A stretch of DNA of 64,000 nucleotides. Origin: Hypholoma sublateritium FD-334 SS-4 (Eukaryota; Basidiomycota; Agaricomycetes; Agaricales; Strophariaceae). The position numbers and the translations under genes were made by a program. Under the pieces are notes generated by a model. That model did not search any database, had not been told where the DNA came from, and saw only the letters and a list, made by a program, of their open reading frames with translations. Location: contig KN817540.1 in assembly GCA_000827495.1 (NCBI GenBank), forward strand, positions 128,480 through 192,479. The letters are read 5' to 3'. Each line of letters opens with the position of its first letter. The stretch's first letter is position 1. Positions 23,980 to 33,901 of the stretch are shown in pieces.

Positions 23980-25957
23980 TTAGAGCACGGACGACGGCCT
24001 ACCGATGGTGGTGACCTGCACACGGAACGTCAGCGCCGGAATCCATGAACGGAGAAGAGCACGCAAGCGCCAACGCACCTTGAAGCCGATGGAACGCAGC
24101 TTCTCCGCATCGACGAGCAGCCGACCGTCGAACACGAACGCGGGCTTGTTCATGCCCGCGTAGACGGCCTCCCAGTCGATCTCCTTGAACTCCTTCCACT
24201 CGGTGGCGATCACGACCGCCTCGGCGTTCTTGCACGCCTCGAGCGCGCTCTTCGAGATGGTCACCTGCTTCTTGACTGCGGACACAAATTAGGCATCAGC
24301 ATATCACGCGTTTACAGATGGAAGTGACCGGGACGCACTGCTATCAAGGGGGGTCAAGGGGCTGGCCTCCTGGAGGTCGAGCCAGATCTGCTCCTCCGAG
24401 ACCTGGGGGTCATACACGTTCACGAGGGCTTTCTCCGACTGGAAGTCCTTGATGAGGGTGATGGCGGCCGATTCACGGGTGTCACCGGTGTCAGCCTTGA
24501 AAGCAAAGCCGAGCACAGCAATGCGCTATAATAAGGTGAGTACGAGAACACGGAAGTATAATTAGTATCGCGTTGCGAAGGGGGTTGGACGCGACGCGCA
24601 CCTTGCCGGTGATAGTGTTGAAGAGGGTGTCCACGACACGCTTGGAAAAGCGCCTCTTCTGATACTCGTTCATCTCGACGACCTGGCGCCAGTAGGCAGC
24701 GACCTCGGGGAGGTGCAGGCTCTCACTGAGGTAGACGAGGTTCAGGATGTCCTTCTGGAAGCAAGAGCCACCGAAGCCGACGCTGGCCTTGAGGAATTTA
24801 GGCCCGATGCGCGAATCGTAACCAATAGCGTGGGCGACTTCATCAATGTTCGCGCCGGTGGCCTCGCAGATGGCAGAGAGCGCGTTGATGGAAGAGATAC
24901 GCTGAGCGAGCATGGCGTTGGCGGCGAGCTTGGAGAGCTCGGACGACCAGAGACCGACGTTGAGGATACGCTCGGCACTGCGAAAAATATCAGAAATGGA
25001 CGGTTACGACGAAATGAAGTAAAACTAACGGGACCCAGTTGGCGTAGACATCGCTGAGGCTTCGGCAGGCGCTGATGCCTTCTGGGGTCTGCAGGGATCC
25101 GATCAGAACACGATCAGGGCTGAAGAGATCAGATATCGCTGTTCCCTCTGCGAGGAACTCAGGGTTGGACAGAATATCGAAGCGGCAGTTGGGCTTCGAG
25201 TTCGCCTCGAGAATGGTGCGCATGGACTCGGCGGTGCGGCACGGTACGGTCGACTTTTCAACTACGATCTTGCTCGAGGTTGCGACGGTCGCGATGCGGC
25301 GGGTAGCAAGTTCGACATAGCTGGATAAAACGCGTAACGGGCGAGGAGAAGGACGTGATAAACGATCAGTATCAATGCAAAGCCCTGCACAACTTTCACG
25401 CGGCGGGCATAAATTTTAAATAGACGCACTTGAGGTCGGCAGCGAAGCCAGCACCCACGCCGCTCTTCTTTGTGGGCGTGTTGACACTGACGAAGATGAG
25501 GTCGGCCTCCTCGATCGCCTTGTCCACATCGGTCGAGAAGAAAAGATTGCGGCCACGGGCTTGGCGCACAACCTCCTCCAATCCGGGCTCATAGATGGGC
25601 AGCGCGAAATCTGGGCTGTTCCAGGCATCGACACGCGCCTTGTTGAGGTCAACAATGGTGACGGTGATATGGGGGCACTTCAGGGCGATGACAGCGCATG
25701 TCGGGCCACCTGAAGCACGATGCAATCATAGGGGTGAGCAAGGCCAAGGGGAGATAACGGCGGGTTCCCGATGCTCGCCGTGGTGCCAGCAGAGACAGGG
25801 AAACCCGCCTAGGCGTGAAACTACTCACCAACATAGCCAGCACCAACTGCACGCAGCGAGATGGGAAAAAAAGAGAGGGTGAGCACGCTGTCCGTGGTAA
25901 TGACGATAGGGCGTTGTACGCACTGCAGCAGATCTTGGTAACCTTAACGGGAGCCAT
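23980..25957 (-). CDS. UDP-glucose 6-dehydrogenase
   Basis: Start ATG 25957-25955 ([11 protein letters not shown]), stop TAA 23982-23980. The first exons are tiny: joined they read [20 protein letters not shown], the NAD-binding GxGYVG fold. Later signatures are [46 protein letters not shown], the catalytic [16 protein letters not shown] (Cys nucleophile and Lys), [13 protein letters not shown], and [15 protein letters not shown] near the C-terminus. The enzyme makes UDP-glucuronate from UDP-glucose in the cytosol for cell wall, capsule-like polymers and UDP-xylose. About eight introns. Length and motifs are complete and standard for fungi. Confidence 0.97.
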
Positions 25958-28089
25958 TTTTCACGTATGGGCGGCGGCGGGGAGAACAAGGGAGATGATG
26001 GAGGTTGGGAGAGAGAGGGCTTTAAGGCAACGCGTAAATGAATAAAAGATTATGTATGAAGTCGAACTAGTTTTATTCTGGGCATCTTATGTCATTCTAG
26101 CCCTTTATATTCATTCTTCCGCTCTCGGCCTCTCGGCAGCATTTTTCACCAAAATGCGTTCCTAGACATCGTTCCTTGGACCTTGATACTCCTTGAACTC
26201 GATAAGAACAAGATATGCAGTCCGAGGCCGCGGTATACATCGCCAGTTATGTTTCAGGCTTCAAGCACCAATTATACCATTTTCCCAGTAAACGCACTTG
26301 CGCCTTAGCGCCAACTTAGCGTCATTTAGTCAAGGATCGGAACAAGCCTTGTCATCGACTTCATATCGCTGGCAGATCGGTATGTAGAACCTTGATATCC
26401 CTCTACTCTATCAATGCAATATATTGTGGCTCGCGCTTGCCGCCTACCAGAATCACCGCCAGGTCCGCAGCGCAGCAATCTTGTCTTCGACGCAGGTGCC
26501 CTCATCGTCCTCTCTTCAGGCCCTCAAAAACTAACCGAATTGCAGAGAATTTGCACACCACGTCGAAAGTGACCGGTTGACCCTTTACGCCCTTAATTAA
26601 ACAGAGCGGCCTTTTTATGTGTCTATGATTTAAAGCGTCCATGATGTATAAAACGCGCTCGGCTCTCTGCCTGCGCCACCCTTTCATTTCCGCCTTCACT
26701 CCCACTCCTGGATACTCGCAGGGAATCTTTGCCAATGGTCCGCATATCTTGTACCTACGCTATGTATGCTCGCGGGACTGATATCTGGCCTTGATCAGCT
26801 GCCTGTTGTCTCCATCTAGCCTGGAATGGGACCCCTGACAAACTTGAATATTAGGCTTGAATGCAACTGTGCGCGCTTGTCGTTTTAAATGTTCAAGATA
26901 GTTCCAGTCTTCGAGAGCGCCCCGCGCATGCTCCAGCGCCCTGAGGTTCTCCAAAGGAAATACGGTACATGCTGCGATCAGTTAATGCGTGCTTGAAAGT
27001 GTGTCCTACGTATGTCATTTGCGTCTTCTTTCCGAGGTCGCTAACATTTGTGTCATCTTGTGTGCAGGTTGGTATATTGACGTAATTTTCCTCCCCTCTT
27101 CCTGCTGGCTGACCACTCTGGCCAATCTTCGTCCACATATGACCACCGAGCTTTCGAAGTTCGAACTGATTATTATCCACGGAGCGGCGGGAGCGCAGCC
27201 CAGACCGTGACTAAACACCATCGCTGGTTCTCCATCTCCATTGCCTTACAAAATTCCACACTAAAAGTCGTCGCCTTCGCGCTATCATTTCCTCGAGGCG
27301 GTTACTCTGCGTTGCCGAGCATGAACCCCACAAATGCGGTCTTGGCGGTGGACGTGGATGACTCAAGGCTCGTACGATTTGATAAGTGTCCCCGGGTCCC
27401 CACTTCCACCGTGCACCTCAAAGTCGGGCGTTCATCTTAGTACGTTACGTGACCAGACGTCGCTCAAGCGCAGCTCCGTCAGGTGCGCGAATGCCTCGAA
27501 AGACGGAGCTGCTCGGGCGGCTACAGTATCTTCAGCGGGGGCGTGCTGCCCAAAACCTCTGCGGCGCATGCACTCCGCCCATTCTCGCTGCTTATAACGC
27601 AGACGGCCGCGGCGTGCGCGCGGCACTGGGCTGTGTGGCACATTCGTACCAGGCGAAAAGTTCGCGGTGCAAGACGCGCTCTGGGAGGCCAAACACGCCT
27701 CGCGAGCGCGGCCTCTGATCGCGAACCGCGCGTATTTTTGGGTGGATAGCCCTGTCGTGGGCGCTCTCAAGAACGCCTTGAGCACCAAGCCAGAGCGCCT
27801 CCAGGCGCTCTGGTGTGCCAGCGGTGTGTATGTACCTCAAATTCCGTGACGACCACCAAGCCCGGCGTGGAATATCTCATCTTTGGATACGGACAGAGTA
27901 CGAAGAGGTATATACTGGGTAACAGTATACATCAGTTGCAAGCGTGGAACCAAAATGTTGCTGCCCACCCGTACCATGCAAAGAGTATTAAGAGCATTAC
28001 ACTAAAACACCTCTCTAAAATAGCGCCAGGAAGTTGGATTTATAGCTTTCGCCTTGCTTTCGCCGAAGAATTGAATTGAAACTTAATCA

Positions 28090-28165
28090 TTAAACCTTAA
28101 GACCTGCTCCGGCCCATTCACTGAAGCCTTGCGACATCCCATCCCTACTTTCGACTACAAGAACA
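28090..28165 (-). pseudogene. Scrap of an F-box gene 3' end
   Basis: Plus-strand bases 28101-28162 align without gaps to 31001-31062 at 51 of 62 positions by my count. On the minus strand the latter encode the last 21 residues of the F-box protein (ending SIDFIEWVGAGL). Here the corresponding frame ends SQGFSEWAGAGLKV before a stop. No F-box or leucine-rich part is found upstream on the minus strand, so this looks like a truncated duplicate. It could also be a short conserved tail shared by a wider family. Confidence 0.45.
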
Positions 28166-29014
28166 CGAAAGCCTTCTGTCGATCGATCAAACAGCCAGGG
28201 CGCAGAGCAATCCGACTGCAAAATCGATATCGCCCTGATTTGCGAAATGCAGACAGGACCAAGGCAAGAGCGAAGTACACGCGACACACCTGCGAATCCC
28301 ATGTCGATAATAATCGTGTAATTCTGGTTCTGATTGGTTCAGAAAGCCGTCGGAAAGCCGATTAAACGGGACTCGGCTTCGTTTGAGAACCCAGAATAAA
28401 CCAGCAACGTTACTCGGCTCATTCATCGTTGATTGGCCAATATGTCGCGGAATCATTAGCGTGGCAAGGGGACATACCTGATATGGAGCGGAAGTAGCCC
28501 AAAAGAGAAAGATATGTGAGGAAAACAAACGGCCGACGTTCGCGCAGCCAATCTCACTGTTCTCATTACTGACGTGCATTGAAGATCGGGGATTGATATG
28601 TTTTTATAACGATTTTTAGAGGCTAAGAGAGGACACGAGAGCCGCGCGATTTCGGGGTACTTTGGAATCACCTACACGAGGCATTGCAGGCCTTCTCGTG
28701 TAATTTTGGCTTCGAAGCATATATCCTTTACGCTGAAGAAGGCTAAGTTGAAGCGGTGGATAGGTACTGCACTGTTCCAGTGAATCCCACAAAGCGCTAC
28801 CAGAAGCTAGCTCTTGGCTAGTACAGTCAAATAAATTTAAATGCTGTGGCATAATAATGAAGTTTCAAAAACATCCCATCGTTTTTCCAAAAAAGAATCG
28901 CACATTTCGTTCGTGTCAGACCGACACGAATAGATGAAAAGTGTGTGTCTAGTTCCGGGTTATGGTTCGCATCGGTACACCTCAACACTTGTAGATGACA
29001 ACTTGCGCGTCATG

Positions 29015-29035
29015 TTTCTTCGTATGACGAAGAAA
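29015..29035. promoter_or_regulatory. Perfect 9-bp inverted repeat upstream of ice-binding protein gene
   Basis: TTTCTTCGT-ATG-ACGAAGAAA: nine-base arms with a three-base spacer, about 111 bases before the ATG and about 30 bases upstream of the TATA box. Symmetry and position suggest a binding site for a dimeric regulator; the TTC/GAA content loosely resembles a heat-shock element. Function is inferred, not shown. Confidence 0.4.
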
Positions 29036-29063
29036 AGTGGGGTGGCGGCATACTCATTTGCTG

Positions 29064-29069
29064 TATAAA
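29064..29069 (+). promoter_or_regulatory. TATA box of the ice-binding protein gene
   Basis: TATAAA (context CTGTATAAAGGAG), 77 bases upstream of the ATG at 29146. Strong TATA boxes are typical of highly induced secreted-protein genes in fungi. Confidence 0.55.
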
Positions 29070-29145
29070 GGAGAGGACAAGAGTAGTAATTTAATTATCT
29101 CAATCTATCTTCCTCATTCTACTTGCTCCCCTTGAATACTAGACA

Positions 29146-30112
29146 ATGTTCTCAGTTGGAATCCAGACTTTGATTGCCTTCTTGGTACGTCCAGTTTCTG
29201 AAAATTTCTTTGGATTTTGTGTACTTATTTTTTCGCCCTTAGATGATCTCTGGCGTTAGCGCTGTGGGACCGACTCCGATCAACCTCCGCTCTGTGGGGA
29301 ACTTCACCATTTTCGCACAGACTGGGGTATCAACTGTGCCATCCTCTGCTATTAGTAGGATATAACTTTATAGTCGGGCTCATAAACATATTTACAATTC
29401 ATTGTCTTAGCTGGCAACGTCGGCGTCAGCCCTTCAAACGGGGCCTCGTTGACTGGATTTTCCCTAACTTTGGCCTCTACCGGTACTTCCGCTTCGTCTA
29501 TCCAGGTTGTGGGAAGCTTGTTCGCCGCCGACTTCAAGTCCCCGACGCCCTCTCAGCTGACTACCGCGGCATTGGACCTGCAGACGGCGTTCAACGACGG
29601 AAACAGCCGCTTGTTTCCCAACTCGGTCAATCTCCTCGGAGGTATGCGCTTCACCAGCTTTAAAAATTAAACACCATTAAACGTAACTTGTGTGCATTTC
29701 GATAGGCGGCCTCACCGCGCAGACGCTTAGTCCCGGGCTCTATCAATGGACGACCTCAGTGAACGTCATTACGAGCCTCACGCTAACGGGTTCTCCCACT
29801 GATGGCAAGTGGAAATACCTGTTACGATGCATACTTCAATATTGACCCCATGTATGTGTAGTGTGGATCTTCCAAGTCCAGGGAAATCTGCTCTTCAATG
29901 CCGGGGCGCTGACTACCCTCGCTGGTGGCGCGCTGTCGAAGAACATCTTCTGGGTTATTTCCGGGTCTGTGACACTCGAAGCAGCGGCATTGTTGGAAGG
30001 CGTGATTCTGGGAGCGACCAACGTTGCCCTCGTCACTGGCGCATCGGTTAACGGGCGCATCCTCGCGCAGACTGCGGTCTCTCTGCAGAAGTCAACCGTC
30101 AAGCCCGCTTGA
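29146..30112 (+). CDS. Secreted ice-binding (antifreeze) protein, DUF3494 family
   Basis: Start ATG 29146 (MFSVGIQTLIAFL|MISGVSAVG), a hydrophobic signal peptide ending near VSAVG. The mature part reads NLRSVGNFTIFAQTGVSTVP, SSAITGNVGVSPSNGASLTG, LTAQTLSPGLYQWTTSV, VWIFQVQGNLLFNAGAL, IFWVISGSVTLEAAALLEG and SVNGRILAQTAVSLQKSTV, the ordered DUF3494 beta-solenoid motifs (SAITGxxGVSP, LxPGxY, WIFQVxGxL, GRxLAQTAV). Stop TGA 30110-30112. Four introns; the one at 29805-29861 begins GC instead of GT, joining PTD|VWIFQ. Family proteins bind ice and block recrystallisation outside the cell; many were gained by horizontal transfer in fungi. Some members may have other surface roles. Confidence 0.93.
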
Positions 30113-30995
30113 TTTATTCACCTAACGTATTCGGTTACAATGTCTTGTTCTATTTTTTTGGTGGCTACAGATGGGTTGGTACAATTGGGTTATGATGGTG
30201 TTCACTGGTGTTATCAGACAATGAAATGCGGAGAAAATATTCCGACATCGACTTATTCCTGGAATAGTTTGTTTTACGTAGATTTTCGACCAAGAAATTT
30301 TATTCCTGTATTTGAGTGATACTGAGGCGTGCAACAAGTTGGCAACAAGCTTAAGCACGCAACTGTTGTGGGAACTCGGCAACGGCCGGTCGGGAGCCGC
30401 TGCTTCATCTCTTTCCGAGTCCGACTTCCCTTCAACAAGTGACCGGTTGACCACGAACTCAGTCATTAATGCTCATACCAACAGCTGTGATAGCATCTCC
30501 TCTCTGCGAACAGCATTCAGCTCATTATCTTACACTTGATATCGGCGCAGAAGTTATCAGCTCGGAGAAGGTCTGTGTCTTATTTTGAATCATCTCCAAA
30601 TATTTTTACAGGTCAGGCTCTGCACGATCATTGAAGGACTTGTCTGCTCCTTGGTAATAGACTCCCCAATGGTCTAACCTCCTCCTGCTCGTGTCATATC
30701 TCTGTCCCCTACCACCCCATCTTAGGCGCTGTCGATCCTGAGCAACATTCCTGATCCATCTTGCAACGGACACACCAGACCACGTTTCCCCCGCCCAGTC
30801 CAAGCTGCAATGCTTTCGCTGACTTCCTGGTTAGATTATCTACTTCTAGATATTGCAGATCTCTGTCACTCTTTGTACAAGTGGCTTTTTCTTGCTTGAT
30901 AATTCCAGAATTTTTCCAACACACACACCAACACATCACGTCCCAGTTAAAGTATAGCGTTCACCGAGGAATGGAGCTGAAACATGGCGTTGACC
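30113..30995. other. Intergenic between ice-binding protein and F-box genes
   Basis: About 880 bases at the convergent 3' ends of the two genes. Overlapping short frames only; no domain, RNA gene or repeat recognised. Confidence 0.4.
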
Positions 30996-32318
30996 CTAAA
31001 GACCTGCTCCGACCCATTCTATAAAGTCTATCGATATCCCATGCCTAATTTCGTCTACAAGATGGTCTTTCATCACCGCGCGACATCCACCCTCGGTCTG
31101 AGACGAAAACCCAATGGTCTGAATCCTGGAGGGCGTACTGGACAAAGAATGATCTGGATTATCTGCGATGGGGTACCCAGTGATCCAGCGCCTCTTTATA
31201 ACGTCGAGGATAGGAAAACAGGGTCCCATTACTCCGAAAAGGCTGAAGGATTGGAGGTGACAGAGAGCGGCCAAATTTTGCGCCACATTCTGCTGGAACA
31301 CCGAATTGCCCCGGATACCGTCGCGCCGCAGCCTCAACTCTTGTAGACGTGGTGTATGGGTAAGTAACGGTGAAATACACTGCTCCCAAAAGCCTCCGAG
31401 AACCAGAGTTTGCAGCAGCGGGCCATGAAGTTGAATGAAGGCATGTATGGCATGCATTTCCAAGGGAATGCGAGCGCAGCCCTCGAGGTGAAGGCGAAGA
31501 AGACTCGGGGCTTGTAGATTGTCGAGAAACTCGTGAATTGAGCGCAGATTTAATATGTTCAGGGATTTTAGAGTCTCCAGAACGATCGGCTTGGGCGCTG
31601 TCGCCGGCGAATTGATATCCGCTAAAAATAGAGTGTGTATATTGGGAGCATTGACGAGGATGTTAATGACATCATTGAGGGATATCGAGCTGGCCTTGAA
31701 CTGGGTGAGCATGAAATAAGGACTTGTAGGTCGGTGTAATCTGGATATGTGGATGGACAACTCCGACAAAACAGGGGCATCCTGTAAGAAACTATCGGGA
31801 AACTCTGTAGGCCCTGCAATGCCGCGAATGGTCGCTGTGTGAAGAAGGACGAATTGTTTGCACCTCAGGTTGATCCGGGAAGTGCAGAAGCGGTGCGGGA
31901 TGAATAAGTCGATGGATTCCCAGCGGTACCATTCGTTGGAAATCAAATGGAAGAGCGGCAAAGTTTGCTCCCCCCAGTTTCTGACAAGGCTTGCTTTGGA
32001 TTCCTCTCGTCGGAAAATTATCGTTAACGGAAGGTTTTGCGATCGTTCTAGCCAGTCGGCCAGAAGTTCTGCACAGGCGCTTTTCTCCGTGGTGGGGAGG
32101 ACGAGGTCGATGTAGTCCCAAAATGAAGCAATAGACCAAGCAATATTTCTCCAATGACGACATATCTTTCCGAGAAAAAGGGGAGTCGAGAACGACGGAG
32201 CGTCGTATTGGTTTGTCGACGCAGCAGGTCGCTCACACAGACAGAAGAATATTTGAACGAGAAGTTCTGCTGGTAGGCTGTTCAAGCGACGTCTTGGAGG
32301 AAGACTGAGGGAGTACAT
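30996..32318 (-). CDS. F-box protein with leucine-rich C-terminal part
   Basis: Single uninterrupted exon of 440 codons, ATG 32318-32316 (MYSLSLPPRRRLNSLPAELL), stop 30998-30996. The F-box is at residues about 11-60: LNSLPAELLVQIFFCLC, a loop, then LGKICRHWRNIAWSIASFWD. Downstream are leucine-rich segments of the type FKASSISLNDVINILVNAPN, ETLKSLNILNLRSIHEFLD and LQTLVLGGFWEQCISPLLT. This is the usual agaricomycete F-box architecture, where the F-box binds Skp1 in an SCF ubiquitin ligase and the tail selects substrates. The substrate is unknown. A related 3' scrap lies at 28.1 kb. Confidence 0.88.
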   Translation of the reverse strand: MYSLSLPPRRRLNSLPAELLVQIFFCLCERPAASTNQYDAPSFSTPLFLGKICRHWRNIAWSIASFWDYIDLVLPTTEKSACAELLADWLERSQNLPLTIIFRREESKASLVRNWGEQTLPLFHLISNEWYRWESIDLFIPHRFCTSRINLRCKQFVLLHTATIRGIAGPTEFPDSFLQDAPVLSELSIHISRLHRPTSPYFMLTQFKASSISLNDVINILVNAPNIHTLFLADINSPATAPKPIVLETLKSLNILNLRSIHEFLDNLQAPSLLRLHLEGCARIPLEMHAIHAFIQLHGPLLQTLVLGGFWEQCISPLLTHTPRLQELRLRRDGIRGNSVFQQNVAQNLAALCHLQSFSLFGVMGPCFPILDVIKRRWITGYPIADNPDHSLSSTPSRIQTIGFSSQTEGGCRAVMKDHLVDEIRHGISIDFIEWVGAGL

Positions 32319-33570
32319 TTGACTAGGGCTTCCACGCCGTGGAATGTAGGATAAGTCGATGGTTGGTATAGCTATGTAATCGACGTGGCCAGGTACTAGT
32401 AAATACTTATACCACTTTTCCTATAGATTTATATGGCCCGAGTTGCCGAGCATTCTTCAATCTTTTGTCATTCCCACTGCATTCATCCCAATTGAAGTAT
32501 GACGAATAGTTGAAACAAAGGAGTTGAGAAGTTATTTTTAACATGACCCAGATTCCGACAACAGTCCGGGAGGCCTGTGTGCATCATACTAATTCTCTGC
32601 AACGTCTATCATGACCGTGACTCCCTGAGGGTAATAGGGTCATTGGCATTTATGATGAGAGATTTGCAAGATATTCTGAAATCCTACGCAAATTTGACGA
32701 TGTATAGCAATGTAGGCTAGAGTATAATATGTAGCCGTGAGCAGGAGGTGGCGGTGGCGGGCCCGGATGACTCGGAGTGCTGAATTCTCTTCCCCAATTG
32801 ACAGCTTCCGGGAAATATAAAGGATAGGGTTTTATAAAAGTAAGGACAACCTGCTGAATACGGCAATCAAAACGATACATTTAACCGTTCGCAGGCACTC
32901 TTAGATCTTCAAGTTGCGGTATTGAGCTAACCAATGCTAAGGTTTTTTTAGAAAAAGTGATCCTTTGATGTCTTTCGTTCTGTATGTATTAACGATCATA
33001 TGGTGGCTGGTGGGCTACCAGTCGCTCCAAGTCAATCTGATATGGAATGCACAGATGCGCTCATCCCGGAGGCTCATACTAGCACACCTGGGAATTAGGT
33101 ACCTATTTCTGGCATACCTGGGAAATGGGCGCCTATCGAGTGCCATAATAAAATATGGTGTCCATTGGTGCATAACGAGTTGCAGGTTCTGAGGAAAGAT
33201 GCTCAATAATCCGATTTTTTTATGACCAAATCCAGAATTGGAGGAGGCTGAGCGCTAGGGCTTTGACTTGGGAAGCATATGAAATCAGATTATGGATCAA
33301 ACGTATCCACGTTTGCTCTTGGAAAAGACCATCAAACGGTAAGAACTAGACGTGGCCTAGCGCATGATTGCTGGGGTGTTTACATGGAAAATACATTTAA
33401 TCCTCATGTCATCCATGGGCACTGTTTAAAATAGGCCTTAGTATACATGTCCAATGCTTTAAGTCAAAACAATAACCTCTTGACACGTCACAGAACTCTG
33501 GACTGGAGTCTGGACCCTAGACATAGTAACGGGGCTATGCATATGGTTCTGTATCATGCCAAAAAGTAAG
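32319..33570. other. Intergenic, F-box gene promoter to initiator tRNA
   Basis: About 1.25 kb, AT-rich, no coding gene. An imperfect direct repeat (ACCTGGGAATTAGGTACCTAT / ACCTGGGAAATGGGCGCCTAT) lies at about 33088-33138. The F-box promoter is expected next to 32318. No transposon ends were recognised. Confidence 0.4.
33561..33565 (-). terminator. RNA polymerase III terminator of the initiator tRNA
   Basis: AAAAA on the plus strand, TTTTT on the transcribed strand, five bases beyond the tRNA 3' end. A run of four or more T is the normal Pol III stop. Confidence 0.75.
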
Positions 33571-33642
33571 TAGCAGCAACTCGTTTCGATCGAGTGACCT
33601 CGGGGTTATGGGCCCCGCGCGCTGCCACTGCGCCATGCTGCT
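33571..33642 (-). tRNA. Initiator tRNA-Met (CAT)
   Basis: A complete 72-base cloverleaf on the minus strand: acceptor AGCAGCA pairs with TGCTGCT (7 bp, A1:U72), discriminator A; D arm GCGC-AGTGGCA-GCGC; anticodon arm CGGGG-CCCATAA-CCCCG with anticodon CAT; variable loop AGGTC; T arm ACTCG-ATCGAAA-CGAGT. The A1:U72 pair, the run of G:C pairs below the anticodon loop and the AUCGAAA T loop (A54, A60) are hallmarks of eukaryotic initiators. No intron. Base 33 is C instead of the usual T. A T5 terminator follows. Confidence 0.93.
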
Positions 33643-33901
33643 TTGTTTTGACGGTTTACGGGTTATATTTATACCTTCGCTCAATAATTATACTTTCCGA
33701 GGCTACGCTATGTACTTTACAATTGAAGTTGACATGATTCCCATATATTTAGAAATACAGGATGTGAACGCGGGGATGGAAAAAGTCATTCACTGGTGGT
33801 CTGGCCAATTTCCTAAAGGCCTGTAAGTACTAAGCATCAACCTCACATGACGCGCTTTCAAAATTCAAGCCTGGTGTAGCTGGGTGTAGCATCCACTACT
33901 A

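Larger units (their letters stand above)
25958..29145. other. Gene-poor region with degenerate fragments
   Basis: About 3.2 kb without a confident gene. Three things stand out: a G/C-rich block at about 27450-27850 with overlapping open frames on both strands; a short piece at about 28090-28165 that matches the 3' end of the F-box gene at 31 kb; and the promoter of the ice-binding protein gene at 29.0-29.14 kb. A TATAAAA at about 26647 has no convincing gene behind it. The composition shifts suggest a mosaic of old fragments. Confidence 0.45.
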
